In this document: piece after piece, positions 53,124-63,942 of the stretch | Layout: each line of letters opens with the position of its first letter | Numbering within the stretch: the stretch's first letter is position 1 | Assembly (NCBI RefSeq): GCF_029893805.1 | Contig: NZ_JARXYP010000002.1 | Coordinates: 8,680,001 to 8,744,000, forward strand | Length of the DNA: 64,000 nucleotides | DNA from: Streptomyces sp. SAI-135 | Lineage (GTDB): Bacteria > Actinomycetota > Actinomycetes > Streptomycetales > Streptomycetaceae | Direction of reading: 5' to 3' | Translations under genes and position numbers: made by a program | The notes under the pieces: model-generated | What the model was told of the DNA's origin: nothing | Database searches by the model: none | Seen by the model: only the letters and a program-made list of their open reading frames with translations

Positions 53124-56100
53124 TCACCGGCACAGCAACGCAGGATCGACTCGGGCCAACGCGGCGGGTACGTCGAGTTGCCAGGCGCCGCTGTACGCCA
53201 TGCTGAAGTCCGTCTCACCGAGAATCGCCTGCGTGCGTGTGCGCAGTGCTCGGATGTGCGGGTCGGTGAGGTCGTGGGCGCCCCGCAGGCGTGCGGCGGC
53301 TCCGAGGAGGGTGGCCACGTCGTCAGGCCGCGCGTACAGCTCCGCCAAGCCGGCCACGGCCACGGCCACGGTGGCCACGAGCGGTAGGTCGCGGCTGCGC
53401 ATCGCGGCTGCATACGCCGTGTGCAGGGCATGTGCGGCCGCCGGTGCGTCGGCGTTCCGAAGGCAGAACTCACCTCGCACGGTCGCGATCAAGGCGTGGC
53501 CGTGCTCACCGCCGTGCGAAGCAGGCTCGCGCATGCGAGCCTCAGCCGCGTCGATGAGCCGGCCGGCGCGGTCCAGGTCACCCAGCTGAAGGTGCAGGCT
53601 GGACTCGCGGGCGTCGAGCAGGACAGCCATCTCGGGTGAGGTCGAACGCAGCGCGTGTCGGCGGGTCGCAGCGAGGAGGTCGGTGGCCTCGGCCGTCCGT
53701 TGAAGTCGGATGAGGAGGTCGAACTGGCGCAGGGCGAGGAAGATCTCGTCGCCGAGGCTGAGTGCCCCGAACTGCTCGGCCAGCCGTTGTGCTTCCTGCA
53801 AGTCGGCGAGGGCTTCGCTCAGTTCGCCGTCGTACTGGCGCAGGAGCGAACGCAGTGGCAGGGCCATGGCTACGGCCCAGTGGTCGCCGGCCTGGGTGAA
53901 GCAGCCCAGGGCTGCTGCGACATCCTCGCGTGCCTGGTCGAGGTCACCGCGGTTCTCGCAGGCATGGGCGCGTGAGATGCGGGTGTAACCGGCGAGCCAG
54001 GTGTCCGGCCCGTCGAGGAAGCTTTGAAGCAGCGCCTCACTTTCCGCGGTCTCGTTCGAAAGGGCGAGTCCGACGGCGGCCAAGGCGCCGGTGAAGACAG
54101 AGTGTTGGGGGCAACTGAGCAGGCGGCCGGTGATCTCCCGCAGATCCGGCTCACTCTCGGCCAGGAGGTCCTTGAACGAGGAGCCCTGGCCGGTGTGCGC
54201 GTTGAAGTGCAACATCGCTCGGGCGATGTCGTATCGGCCGCCGGAGCGCTCGCCGGGCAGCGCGACGGCCTGTGCAAGCCAGTAGGCGGCGTCCTCGTGG
54301 CGGCTCTGGATCTGCCAGTACCAGGTGAGGTCCAAGGTCAGCGCGATCGCCTTGTCGGCGGCCTCGCTGTCGCACAGGTGGCGCAGGGCGGCGATGACGT
54401 TGTCATGCTCGGAGCTCAACGTACGCAGGGCTTCGATCTGCCGGGGGCCCCGGGTCAGCGGGTCATGGTGGGCGACCAGATCTGCCAGGTACTCGGCGGC
54501 CAAGTCCTGGACGTCTGCCGGGGGTTGGTGGGCGGCGAGACGCTCCAGCCCGTACTGCCGGATCGTCTCCAGCATGCGGTACCGGCCACTGTCGGGAACG
54601 AGTTGCAGCAGGGAGCGGTCGACCAGGGCTGCGAGGAGGTCGGGGACGGCGCGGACAGGGACTGCCGTTCCGGCGCAGACGGCCGCGGCTGATGCGGGTG
54701 TGACACCGCCTGGCAGTACCGCGACGCGCTCCGCGACGGTGCGTGCGTCCTCATCGAGGAGGTCCCAGCTCCAGGCGATGACGGCGCGCAGCGTACGGTG
54801 GCGGGCCGAGGCGGTGCGGCTGCCGGTGGCGAGCAGTTCGAACCGGTCGGTGAGCCCCGTCGCCAGGTCGGTCAGGGAGAGGGTGCGCAGTCGGGCCGCC
54901 GCCAGTTCCAGGGCGAGTGGCAGGCCGTCCAGGTCGCGCACGATGCGCAGCACGTCGGCGTGATTGCTTTCGTTGACGTCGAAGCCGGGGCGCACTGCCG
55001 CTGCGCGCTCCGTGAACAAGCGGACCGAGGGCACATGGCGGATCTCGTCCAGGTCCGTGTCCGTGCCGGGCACGGCCAGCGGGCCGAGCGGGACCAGCGT
55101 CTCCCCGTCGACGGCGAGCGGCTCGCGGCTGGTGGCCAGCACCCGGAGACCGACGCATCGCCGCAGCAGCGCCGAGGTCAGGTGCGCGGCAGTGTCGATC
55201 ACGTGCTCGCAGTTGTCCAGCACGAGAAGGATCTCGAGGCCGTCGAGCTGATCGGCCACCGCGTCGACTTCGGCCGAGAACTGAGCGCGGGGCCCTCCGG
55301 CGCCGTTCGGCGCTCCAGCACCGGGGAAGCGATCGCGCGGCCCTGCGTTGTCGGAGAATCGCTCGCGCGGCCCTCCGGCATCGAGGAACGCGGAGCCGCG
55401 CATGCCGATCGCGGCCAGGACCGCGGCGCCGACCTTGCCGGGTTCGGTGACCGAGGCCAAATCGACCAGCCAGGCACCGTCACGGTATGCGCGCTGCCGG
55501 CGACGAGCGCTTTCGATGGCCAGGCGGGTCTTGCCCGCTCCGCCGGGACCGAGCACAGTGACCAGACGGCCGGAGGCGAACAGGGTGTCGATGCGGGCGA
55601 GGTCGTCGTCCCGACCGATGAAGCTGGTCAGAGCTGCGGGCAGATTGCTCAGGTGTCCAGGGGCCTTGGTACGCGCGGCGAAGGCGGTTGGTTCCGGCTC
55701 CTGTTGGGCGCGCAGCAGACGCAGGTGCCGTTCACGCAGTGCTGCGCCGGGGTCGGTGCCGAAGGAATCGGCCAGGTGCCGGCGAAAGTGTTCGTACCGT
55801 GTCAGCGCCTCGCCTTCACGTCCCTGGACGGCCAGGGCATCCATGAGCAGCGCGAGAGCCCGCTCGTGCAGTGGCTGCTCGGACAGCAGGCCGTTCAGGC
55901 GGTCGGCGGCGGGAACTGCGTTGCCGAGGGAGAGTTCGGCCTCAGCCAGGTCGGCAACGGCATCGAGGGACGCGTGGGCCAGGCGCGTGGCTGCTGCGGG
56001 CTCCACCGCAGCCACCACGCCAGGTGGTGCGCCCAGGGGCCCGCTCCACAAGGTGATCGCTTCTCGGAGCCGGGCTGCCGTGCTGTGCCAGTCCCGTGCG

Positions 56101-56453
56101 CGCAGACGTTCCCGTCCGGCCGCGGTGAGGTGTTCGAAGCGCAGCGCATCCACGTCCTGGGCGTCCACAGCCAGCCGGTAGCCGCCCGCGGCCTGTACGA
56201 CCGCGGACGCGGAGCCGAGCGCCTTGCGCAGTCGCGACACGAGCGCCTGCAAGGCGTGCGCCGGGTCGGCGGGAGCGTCCTCGGGCCAGATCGCCTCGAT
56301 CAGCGTCCGCTGTCCGACCGGGGCGCCTCCGGCCAGCGCCAGCCGGACCACCAGATGCTGGAGGCGGGCCCCGGGCACGGGCACAACGGTCTCGCCGCGT
56401 GACGTCCGGAACGTGCCGAGCACCGCGATGCGCAGCCGCGCCTCCCCGTCCAT
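53124..56453 (-). CDS. AfsR/SARP-like regulator with NB-ARC-type ATPase and TPR-like tail
   Basis: A 1109-residue regulator. Domains in order: winged helix (about 1-95, ALQALVSRLRKAL), BTAD (about 100-250), and a nucleotide-binding region with Walker A GPGGAGKTR (302-310), Walker B-like ILLVLDNCEHV and TSREPLAV. A helical tail with TPR-like repeats runs from about 650. Near residues 360-395 a Gly/Arg-rich insertion repeats GPRERF, GPRDRF, GPRAQF. The ATG at 56453 follows GAGGA; the longer frame upstream is a shadow. AfsR-type proteins control secondary metabolism; no cluster is present here apart from the adjoining monooxygenase and hydrolases. Confidence 0.88.
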   Translation of the reverse strand: MDGEARLRIAVLGTFRTSRGETVVPVPGARLQHLVVRLALAGGAPVGQRTLIEAIWPEDAPADPAHALQALVSRLRKALGSASAVVQAAGGYRLAVDAQDVDALRFEHLTAAGRERLRARDWHSTAARLREAITLWSGPLGAPPGVVAAVEPAAATRLAHASLDAVADLAEAELSLGNAVPAADRLNGLLSEQPLHERALALLMDALAVQGREGEALTRYEHFRRHLADSFGTDPGAALRERHLRLLRAQQEPEPTAFAARTKAPGHLSNLPAALTSFIGRDDDLARIDTLFASGRLVTVLGPGGAGKTRLAIESARRRQRAYRDGAWLVDLASVTEPGKVGAAVLAAIGMRGSAFLDAGGPRERFSDNAGPRDRFPGAGAPNGAGGPRAQFSAEVDAVADQLDGLEILLVLDNCEHVIDTAAHLTSALLRRCVGLRVLATSREPLAVDGETLVPLGPLAVPGTDTDLDEIRHVPSVRLFTERAAAVRPGFDVNESNHADVLRIVRDLDGLPLALELAAARLRTLSLTDLATGLTDRFELLATGSRTASARHRTLRAVIAWSWDLLDEDARTVAERVAVLPGGVTPASAAAVCAGTAVPVRAVPDLLAALVDRSLLQLVPDSGRYRMLETIRQYGLERLAAHQPPADVQDLAAEYLADLVAHHDPLTRGPRQIEALRTLSSEHDNVIAALRHLCDSEAADKAIALTLDLTWYWQIQSRHEDAAYWLAQAVALPGERSGGRYDIARAMLHFNAHTGQGSSFKDLLAESEPDLREITGRLLSCPQHSVFTGALAAVGLALSNETAESEALLQSFLDGPDTWLAGYTRISRAHACENRGDLDQAREDVAAALGCFTQAGDHWAVAMALPLRSLLRQYDGELSEALADLQEAQRLAEQFGALSLGDEIFLALRQFDLLIRLQRTAEATDLLAATRRHALRSTSPEMAVLLDARESSLHLQLGDLDRAGRLIDAAEARMREPASHGGEHGHALIATVRGEFCLRNADAPAAAHALHTAYAAAMRSRDLPLVATVAVAVAGLAELYARPDDVATLLGAAARLRGAHDLTDPHIRALRTRTQAILGETDFSMAYSGAWQLDVPAALARVDPALLCR

Positions 56454-56726
56454 TCGTGCATCCTCGCGTGAGCCCACACACATGACCAAATCCGCACGCG
56501 CCCCGACAGCGTCCGGAGCAGACGGGGCGGGACGGCCGCCGATCGCCCTGCGCAGGCGGTCGGCAACACGCGGGCAACTCACCGAGCCCCCCGTCCTGAG
56601 GAGTGCTCGTGTCAACGCGGTGTGCGCCTCCTGTGAGCGCACTACGCCAGCCTCTTCGCAGCGCGGCGTACATGACGGCCGCCGCGGGTGACCACACGAC
56701 GTACGACCCGGATCAGGAGGTTCCCG

Positions 56727-57947
56727 ATGACCGGGATCACCGACACCACGACCATCGGCGGGGCGGGCCCTGCGGACGACGGCTGGGCTCGGACGTGGGG
56801 TGCCTCGCCCCACGCACCGATCGACGCGTTCGGCCCCCTGCCCTCGTTCGCCGACACGACTTTGCGCCAGGTGGTACGCATCAGCGGAGGCGGACGGCAG
56901 GTACGTCTGCGCGTAACCAACGAGTACGGCACCGCGCCACTGGTCATCGGGGCTGCCTGCATCGCCTTGACGGCACCGGACGGCAGGATCACGCCGGGCA
57001 GTGAACGGGTCCTCACCTTCGACGGCAAGCAGGCCGTGACCGTCCCGACCGGAGCCCCGATGCTCAGCGACCCGATCGAGCTGTGCACGCCGGCCCTTTC
57101 GACGCTGTCCGTCAGCCTGTACGTGCCGGACGCGGTCAAGAGTCCCACCTGTCATGCCATGGGGGTGCAGACCGCGTGGACGATCCCGGGCAACTGCGTC
57201 GACGCGCCGACTCTGCCTGCCACGGCCGAGTCGCTGCCCCTGCAGGCCCTCATCTCCGGGATGGACGTACGGGCAGACGTGCCCTTGAGCACGCTCGCGG
57301 TCATCGGCGACTCCAACACCGACGGCTCGGGTACCACTCCCGACACCAACCGGCGCTGGACCGACCGCCTGGCCGAGCGCCTTGCGGAACGCGGTGGGAC
57401 CGCCGTCTGCGTCTCCAACCAGGGCATCAGCGGCAACAGGTTGCTGAACGAAGGGCTGGGCGAGGCAGCTCTGGCCCGTTTCGACCGCGACGTACTGGCC
57501 ACTCCTGGTCTGGCCCACGTCATCGTGGCCATCGGCCTGGGCGACATAGGCGTCTCGTACGCGCCGCGGGACGGCAGCGGTCCCTCGCCGGAGTTCCTCG
57601 CCATGTTTCCCGGCGCCCCGGTGACCACCGACGACCTGACCGCCGGCTACCGCCAGATCATCGCCCGGGCCCGCGCCCGCGGCGTGAGGGTGTACGCATG
57701 CACGCTCACCCCGTACGAGGGCGACGAGATCTTCTCACCGGAAGGCGAGCGGGTGCGCCAGGAGGTCAACGAATGGATCCGCACGAGCGGGGCCTTCGAC
57801 GCGGTCCTGGACTTCGACGCCGTCTGGAGCGATCCCGCCCGTCCGGGCCGGATCAGGGAGCAATTCCACGCCGGTGACCACCTGCACGGCAACGACGCCG
57901 GCTGCCGGGCGCTGGGCGACTCCATCGACCTGACCCTGTTCCAGTGA
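56727..57947 (+). CDS. Cytoplasmic SGNH/GDSL hydrolase
   Basis: A 406-residue esterase-type protein with GDSNTDG block I (nucleophile Ser196), a Gly/Asn region (SNQGISGNRLLNEG, block II) and a C-terminal GDHLHGNDAG with the Asp-His pair (about 390). The first 190 residues form a beta-rich extension also seen in larger actinobacterial GDSL hydrolases. There is no signal peptide. AGGAGG precedes the ATG. It is divergent from the AfsR-like regulator and upstream of the monooxygenase. Confidence 0.88.
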   Translation: MTGITDTTTIGGAGPADDGWARTWGASPHAPIDAFGPLPSFADTTLRQVVRISGGGRQVRLRVTNEYGTAPLVIGAACIALTAPDGRITPGSERVLTFDGKQAVTVPTGAPMLSDPIELCTPALSTLSVSLYVPDAVKSPTCHAMGVQTAWTIPGNCVDAPTLPATAESLPLQALISGMDVRADVPLSTLAVIGDSNTDGSGTTPDTNRRWTDRLAERLAERGGTAVCVSNQGISGNRLLNEGLGEAALARFDRDVLATPGLAHVIVAIGLGDIGVSYAPRDGSGPSPEFLAMFPGAPVTTDDLTAGYRQIIARARARGVRVYACTLTPYEGDEIFSPEGERVRQEVNEWIRTSGAFDAVLDFDAVWSDPARPGRIREQFHAGDHLHGNDAGCRALGDSIDLTLFQ

Positions 57948-57992
57948 GCCCCGCCCATCCACCCTTCATCACCACCACGAGCGGAACGACTG

Positions 57993-59534
<1,542 letters not shown>

Positions 59535-59640
59535 CCCTTCTGACCGGCGGCGTTCGTCAGCCGTCAGCATGCGGGCGGGGCCGCCGTGCAGCGCCGACAC
59601 CGGTGCCGTCCGCGTCCGGGTGGCCCGTCGTTGCCTCGTA

Positions 59641-59684
59641 GGCGCCCCGGGGTAGACGCCTCTGAGGAGGCCTTCCGGGGCGTC
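59641..59684. terminator. Two-part hairpin after the monooxygenase
   Basis: Outer CGCCCCGG (59643-59650) pairs with CCGGGGCG (59675-59682); the inner GCCTC (59658-59662), TGAG, GAGGC (59667-59671) forms a second stem. It lies in the 202-base gap before the epoxide hydrolase. Confidence 0.45.
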
Positions 59685-59736
59685 GCCGGGACGAGGACGT
59701 GGGTCACAGCATGAACGAACGAGAGGACGACCGAGC

Positions 59737-60858
59737 ATGATCAGGACGGATGAGGCCGCTCCCATGACCGTGGAGCAGTCGGTGCTCGACGACCTGCGCC
59801 TGCGCCTGCGGGGCTACCGTCGAGTCGACGTCCCCACCGGGTTCGGATGGGCGCGCGGTGTCGACGGCGACTACCTCGCGGACCTCATCTCCTACTGGGC
59901 CCGCTCCTACGACTGGCGCGAGCACGAGGCCCGGCTCCGCGCCCTGCCCTGGACCCTGGCGGGCTCGGCCGACGCACCGCTGCGGGCGATCCATCTGCGA
60001 GCGGCCCGCACCGACGCGGTGGCGGTGGTGCTCCTGCACGGGTGGCCCGACTCGGTCCTGCGGTTCGAGAGGGTCTGGCCCTTGCTGTCCGGCCTCCACG
60101 TGGTCGTCCCGGCCCTGCCCGGCTACCCGTTCGCCGCGCCTGTCACCCGCCGTGGCATGTCGGCGCGGGACATGGCCGAAGCGGTCGCCGACGCCATGAC
60201 CGAGCTCGGCTACGAGCGCTACGTGGTGTCCGCAGGCGATGTCGGCTGCGACGTCGCGGAGGCACTGGCCGCCGCTCACCCCGACCGCGTGGCCGCCCTG
60301 CACCTGACGGACGTGTCGCAGTACCGCTTCCTGGTGGACCCGCCGAGCGACCTGTCCGACGGGGAGCGGGCGTATGTCCGTCACGGTCACCACTGGCAGG
60401 CCACGGAGGGCGGTTACATGCACGAACAGGCCACCAAGCCGCACACGTTGGCGGTCGCGCTCGGTGACTCACCGGCGGGCCTGGCAGCGTGGATCCTGGA
60501 GAAACTGCGGGGGTGGACCGACTGCGGCGGCGATGTGGAGAAGGTTTTCACCCGGGACGAGTTGCTCACCTGGATCACCGCGTACTGGGTCAGCGGTGCC
60601 ATCGGCACCTCCTTCACTCCCTACGCCGAGAGCGCGGCGAAGCCGACCGGGCGCATCGACATCCCCACGGCGTTCACGATCTTTCCGAAGGACCTCGTCA
60701 ACGCGCCCCGAGAGTTCGCGGCACGCTTCTTCGACGTCCGCTCCTGGACGGAGGAGTCGGCCGGCGGTCACTTCGCGGCGTGGGAGTGCCCGTCGCAGTA
60801 CGCCGCCGGCGTCCGCACGGCAGTGGACCTGGCCAGGCAGGGGCATGCGGCCCCGTGA
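59737..60858 (+). CDS. Epoxide-hydrolase-family protein
   Basis: A 373-residue alpha/beta hydrolase of the microsomal-type epoxide hydrolase family. It contains an N-terminal EHN domain, the oxyanion LLHGWPDSVLRFE, the nucleophile Asp168 in VSAGDVGCDVAE and a late acid/His end (EESAGGHFAAWECP). It is followed by a 1-kb gap containing remnants. Two ATG codons compete (59737 and 59764); the first has GAGG upstream. It may act on an epoxide made by the adjoining monooxygenase. Confidence 0.87.
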   Translation: MIRTDEAAPMTVEQSVLDDLRLRLRGYRRVDVPTGFGWARGVDGDYLADLISYWARSYDWREHEARLRALPWTLAGSADAPLRAIHLRAARTDAVAVVLLHGWPDSVLRFERVWPLLSGLHVVVPALPGYPFAAPVTRRGMSARDMAEAVADAMTELGYERYVVSAGDVGCDVAEALAAAHPDRVAALHLTDVSQYRFLVDPPSDLSDGERAYVRHGHHWQATEGGYMHEQATKPHTLAVALGDSPAGLAAWILEKLRGWTDCGGDVEKVFTRDELLTWITAYWVSGAIGTSFTPYAESAAKPTGRIDIPTAFTIFPKDLVNAPREFAARFFDVRSWTEESAGGHFAAWECPSQYAAGVRTAVDLARQGHAAP

Positions 60859-61867
60859 TCCTCGCCCGGGCGGGTATGGATTCGGCGGGGCCGGTAGCGC
60901 GGGGTGGTGGTGAGGTCCCGGAAGGCCTCTGGCAGTCGGCGCCCCCGGTGTGCGACGTCGGGCGCCGAGACCGGGCCCTCCGCTTCCTCGGCCACGCGCC
61001 CGCCGGGAACGTCTTCAGGCCGGAGCGAAGTGTCTTGGCTGCGAGGTTGCGTCCGGTAGTTGTACAGGGATCGTCCGGCTTCCCTTGGTTGCGGAAGAGC
61101 GGCAGGCCGGCCAGAGCCTTGACGTCCTTGGACGAAAGCAGTGCGAACAGAGGGAGTTGACCGTCAGGTCCGCATCCGCGTCGCCTCGACGTCGTTCGAC
61201 TCCGTCGACGGCAACATCCGCGGCCCCATACCAGTGGAGCTGCCGCACACTCCCGGCAGCGACGTGGCCGGCGACCAGGGTTGATCAGCACGCGTTGCCC
61301 GGCCGTCAGCTGAAGCCCATGTGATCGCCACAGCAAGTCCGCGCAGCGGCGAGGCGGCCAGTCACGCTGGTCCGTCCAGGCGGCGTCGTGGTGAACACGA
61401 CCGTATGGATGCCCGCACTCTCGGACGAGGAGCGCGGCGTGCGCGGCATCGACCTGTTCGTCCGCAGCGACGCCGATCAGCTGTCGCGACTGGTCGCGCT
61501 GATCGACGGCGGACAGCTGCGGGTCGACGTCGCCGAACGGGTGCCGCTGGCCGAACTGCCCGCACGGCACGCCCGCGCCGCCGAAGGCACGGTGGGCACG
61601 GTCATCGTTGTTCCGCCGGCTGCCTGAGGCCGAGGCCCCCACCGAAGGAGAAGACGGTGGCACTCGGTTGGGATCCCCAAGTGACCAAGGAGGCCCCAAA
61701 GACCGGCGCGCTGACGGACGCCACACCGCCTGGGTGTCAACGCCGACCGTTCCGGCCTCACCGCATGGCCGGACCTGCTCCGCTCGGGACGTGACCAGCC
61801 TGTCACCGGTCCACGTCGAGGTCGGCCGACTCGGCGCCTCCTCAAGTCGACGCACGCCGTGTCCGGC
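60859..61867. other. Degenerate region
   Basis: About 1 kb without an intact gene. The only recognisable piece is the oxidoreductase remnant listed separately (61130-61627). Sequence from 61628 to 61867 contains short frames on both strands with no clear homology. Confidence 0.5.
61130..61627 (+). pseudogene. NADP-dependent zinc-type oxidoreductase remnant
   Basis: A split piece of a quinone-oxidoreductase-like enzyme (MDR family). The start region VRIRVASTSFDSVDGNIRG, then VELPHTPGSDVAG (61168-61281) is the typical MDR N-terminus, ending in a stop. The C-terminal piece, LVRPGGVVVNTTVW, then ERGVRGIDLF and VPLAELPARHARAAEGTV, reads from about 61365 to 61627. Between them the nucleotide-binding Rossmann region is missing. 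The 79-codon frame from 61388 is the C-terminal fragment only. Confidence 0.72.
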
Positions 61868-62692
61868 TCAGGAGCCGCCCCGCTCACGAGGGAGCTTCTG
61901 CCCGGCCTCGATCGCCACCGGCAGCCGGTTCTCGGCCGGGGGCAGGGGGCAGGTGGCCAGGTCCGTGTAGGCGCACGGCAGGTTCGTGGCGCGGTTGAAG
62001 TCCAGGAGAACCGTGCCGTCGGCGGCGGGAGGATCGAGGGCCAGGGCCCGGTTGGCGGCGTAGGTGGTGACCCCGGAGGTGGCGTCGGTGAAGAGCACCA
62101 TCAGCCGGCCCGGACCATGGCCGGGGAACGCGGTCAGCGACAGCGGGCGCCCGTCCAGCTCGAACTCGACCCTGCCCGGAGCGTCGTAGACATGTTCAAG
62201 GCCCTCGACCGCGGCGCCCACGGTGGTCGGCCGCGGAGTGTCGAAGGAGACGTAGCGGCCCGTCACGGCCCAGCGCGGGTCCGGGGCGTAGGCGGGCGTT
62301 CCGGTGAAAGCCGTGCGCAGCGGCGCGTCCGGGTGCCGGGGGCGCACGATGTCCTGGCCGCCCCGCTTGGCGACCTCGATGACGGCGTTTCCCCAGACGG
62401 CGTCGACGCCGCCGCGTTCGGGAAGCACTCCGAAGTGATGCTCGCCGCGCACCGACGTTCCCTCGACGACCAGTTCCTCGCCCTTGTCGAGGTCCACGAC
62501 GACGCCGTCGGACCCGGTGCGCCACGCGCCCGGCGCGTCCGGGAAGCGCTGGGGCCGGTCGTCGAGCCAGTGCAGGCCGGTGATCGCCAGGAAGCCGTGC
62601 GGGGCGGCGAGCCGGGCCTCCTGGGCGCGGTGCCACTCCAGCCAGTTCTCGGTGAAGGCGTGGAGGTCCGTGGTGGTGGCCTCGGTGGTCAT
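61868..62692 (-). CDS. DUF1684 family protein
   Basis: A 274-residue DUF1684 protein, starting MTTEATTTDLHAFTENWLEW and carrying AITGLHWLDDRPQRFP, FDTPRPTTVGAAVEG and DFNRATNLPCAYTDLATCPLP as family landmarks. Conserved His, Asp and Cys in the last segment (about 238-258) suggest an enzyme, but no activity is established. AAAGGAGA precedes the ATG at 62692. The LLM oxidoreductase is upstream on the same strand, 62 bases away, so they may form an operon. Confidence 0.87.
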   Translation of the reverse strand: MTTEATTTDLHAFTENWLEWHRAQEARLAAPHGFLAITGLHWLDDRPQRFPDAPGAWRTGSDGVVVDLDKGEELVVEGTSVRGEHHFGVLPERGGVDAVWGNAVIEVAKRGGQDIVRPRHPDAPLRTAFTGTPAYAPDPRWAVTGRYVSFDTPRPTTVGAAVEGLEHVYDAPGRVEFELDGRPLSLTAFPGHGPGRLMVLFTDATSGVTTYAANRALALDPPAADGTVLLDFNRATNLPCAYTDLATCPLPPAENRLPVAIEAGQKLPRERGGS

Positions 62693-62754
62693 GGGGAATC
62701 TCCTTTGTGCGGGGGTGCCATCGGGCAAGGGGGGTGTCGAGGCGAGGGGTGCGC

Positions 62755-63561
62755 TCAGCCGGCCAGTTCGCCCAGAAGCCGCCAAGTGCGCCGGCGGTCG
62801 GCGTCTCCGGCGATCTCGGTGAGCGAGAACACGACCTCGGTGGCGCCGGCGTCGCGGTAACGGCGCACCTCGGCCTCGACCGTCTTCTCGTCGCCGATCA
62901 CGGCGAGATCGGCGGCTCGTCGGCCGCCGGAGAGTTCGATGACGCGCGCGCAGGACGGGAACTGTTCGTAGAAGGCGAGGTTCTCGGCGGCCTTGGCCCG
63001 CACCGCGTCGACGTCGTCCGTGACCACGCCGGGCACCAGGGCCACGATCCTGGGCGCGGAGCGGCCTGCGGCCTCGGCCGCGGCGGTCAGGGCGGGCACG
63101 ATGTGGTCCGCCAGGGCACGCGGCCCCGCGGTGGTGGCGGTGAGCAGTTCGCCCTGGAAGTCGGCCGTGCCGGTGTCGGTCAACTGCCGCAGAGCGGTGA
63201 GGAATTCACGCAGCCTCTTGACGGGACGCTCGAAGGGCAGGCCGAAACCGGTCTCCGTCAGGTGCTTGGTGCCCAGGGCCAGACCGAGGTGGTAGCGGCC
63301 GTGGGTCGCGGCCTGGGCGGTCTGGGCCTGGCTGGAGACCAGCAGCGGGTGCCGGCCGAACACGGGGATGGCGGAGGTGCCGACCTGCAGTCCGGGAACC
63401 TCGCGCCCGACGATCGCCGCGAGCTGGGGCGAGTCCGCGCCGAAGGTCTGCCCGAACCAGGCCGACGCCACACCGAACCCCGCTGCCTCCTGGGCGAGTT
63501 GGACGGTGGCGTCGACCTGGTTCGGAGCGTCGGACGCGTTGAGGGCTGCACCAACAGTCAT
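62755..63561 (-). CDS. LLM-class flavin/F420-dependent oxidoreductase with an internal deletion
   Basis: A TIM-barrel LLM oxidoreductase, 268 residues from the ATG at 63561 (MTVGAALNASDAPNQVDATV). Another ATG at 63627 is possible but has no family match. It has LAQEAAGFGVASAWFGQTFG, THGRYHLGLALGTKHLT and the C-terminal VVFSLTEIAGD. At 63129/63130 LLTATT runs straight into AGPRALADH. The segment expected in this family (a strand of the MGPQALR type and the GELADG motif, about 30-40 residues) appears absent while the frame is kept. Loss of this strand probably impairs F420 binding. It may be functional only if the family tolerates this. Confidence 0.75.
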   Translation of the reverse strand: MTVGAALNASDAPNQVDATVQLAQEAAGFGVASAWFGQTFGADSPQLAAIVGREVPGLQVGTSAIPVFGRHPLLVSSQAQTAQAATHGRYHLGLALGTKHLTETGFGLPFERPVKRLREFLTALRQLTDTGTADFQGELLTATTAGPRALADHIVPALTAAAEAAGRSAPRIVALVPGVVTDDVDAVRAKAAENLAFYEQFPSCARVIELSGGRRAADLAVIGDEKTVEAEVRRYRDAGATEVVFSLTEIAGDADRRRTWRLLGELAG

Positions 63562-63804
63562 GTCAGGAAAAACGGGCGCCGGCCGAACCGCATTCCGGTG
63601 GGCGTGTGACAGCTTCTTGGCAGTCATGTGTACAGGAACCGGCCAGGGGGTTCAGCCCGCTTGACGTCGGACCGATGCGGACCCGGGGGTGAGCGGAGCG
63701 CGCGCCGTCCGGCGGACGTTTCGAACCACATCGAAAGGATGGCTGGCGCTGGGGGGCGCACCTATGGTGTGGGCGGCTGCTCACCCCGAAGGGACGGAAG
63801 GCGC

Positions 63805-63942
63805 ATGGAAATGGCTCAGGCCCAAGCTCTCAAGACCGTCGCGTGGCTGTCGGCTCACCGCTTCCCCGTCCTGGTGCTGCTCGCCCTGGCCGCTCTGGTG
63901 GTCACGGGGGTCGGAGCGTCGATGTGCTGCCTCGTCCTGTGA
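63805..63942 (+). CDS. Small single-span membrane protein
   Basis: A 45-residue frame starting MEMAQAQALKTVAWLSA, with one strong transmembrane helix FPVLVLLALAALVVTGVGA and a Cys-rich end MCCLVL. A GGAAGG lies just upstream of the ATG at 63805. Upstream in-frame residues are likely not translated. The function is unknown; coding status is moderate. Confidence 0.4.
   Translation: MEMAQAQALKTVAWLSAHRFPVLVLLALAALVVTGVGASMCCLVL

Noticed and set aside
53124..57518. A 1464-codon minus-strand frame through the AfsR gene and beyond
   Set aside because: The family starts at the winged helix at about 56453, which has a GAGGA site; upstream residues are low-complexity shadows of the SGNH gene on the other strand.
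61608..61867. A short plus-strand gene after the oxidoreductase remnant
   Set aside because: The frames starting GTG at 61657 and nearby give no family match and overlap the start of degenerate sequence; not listed as a gene.
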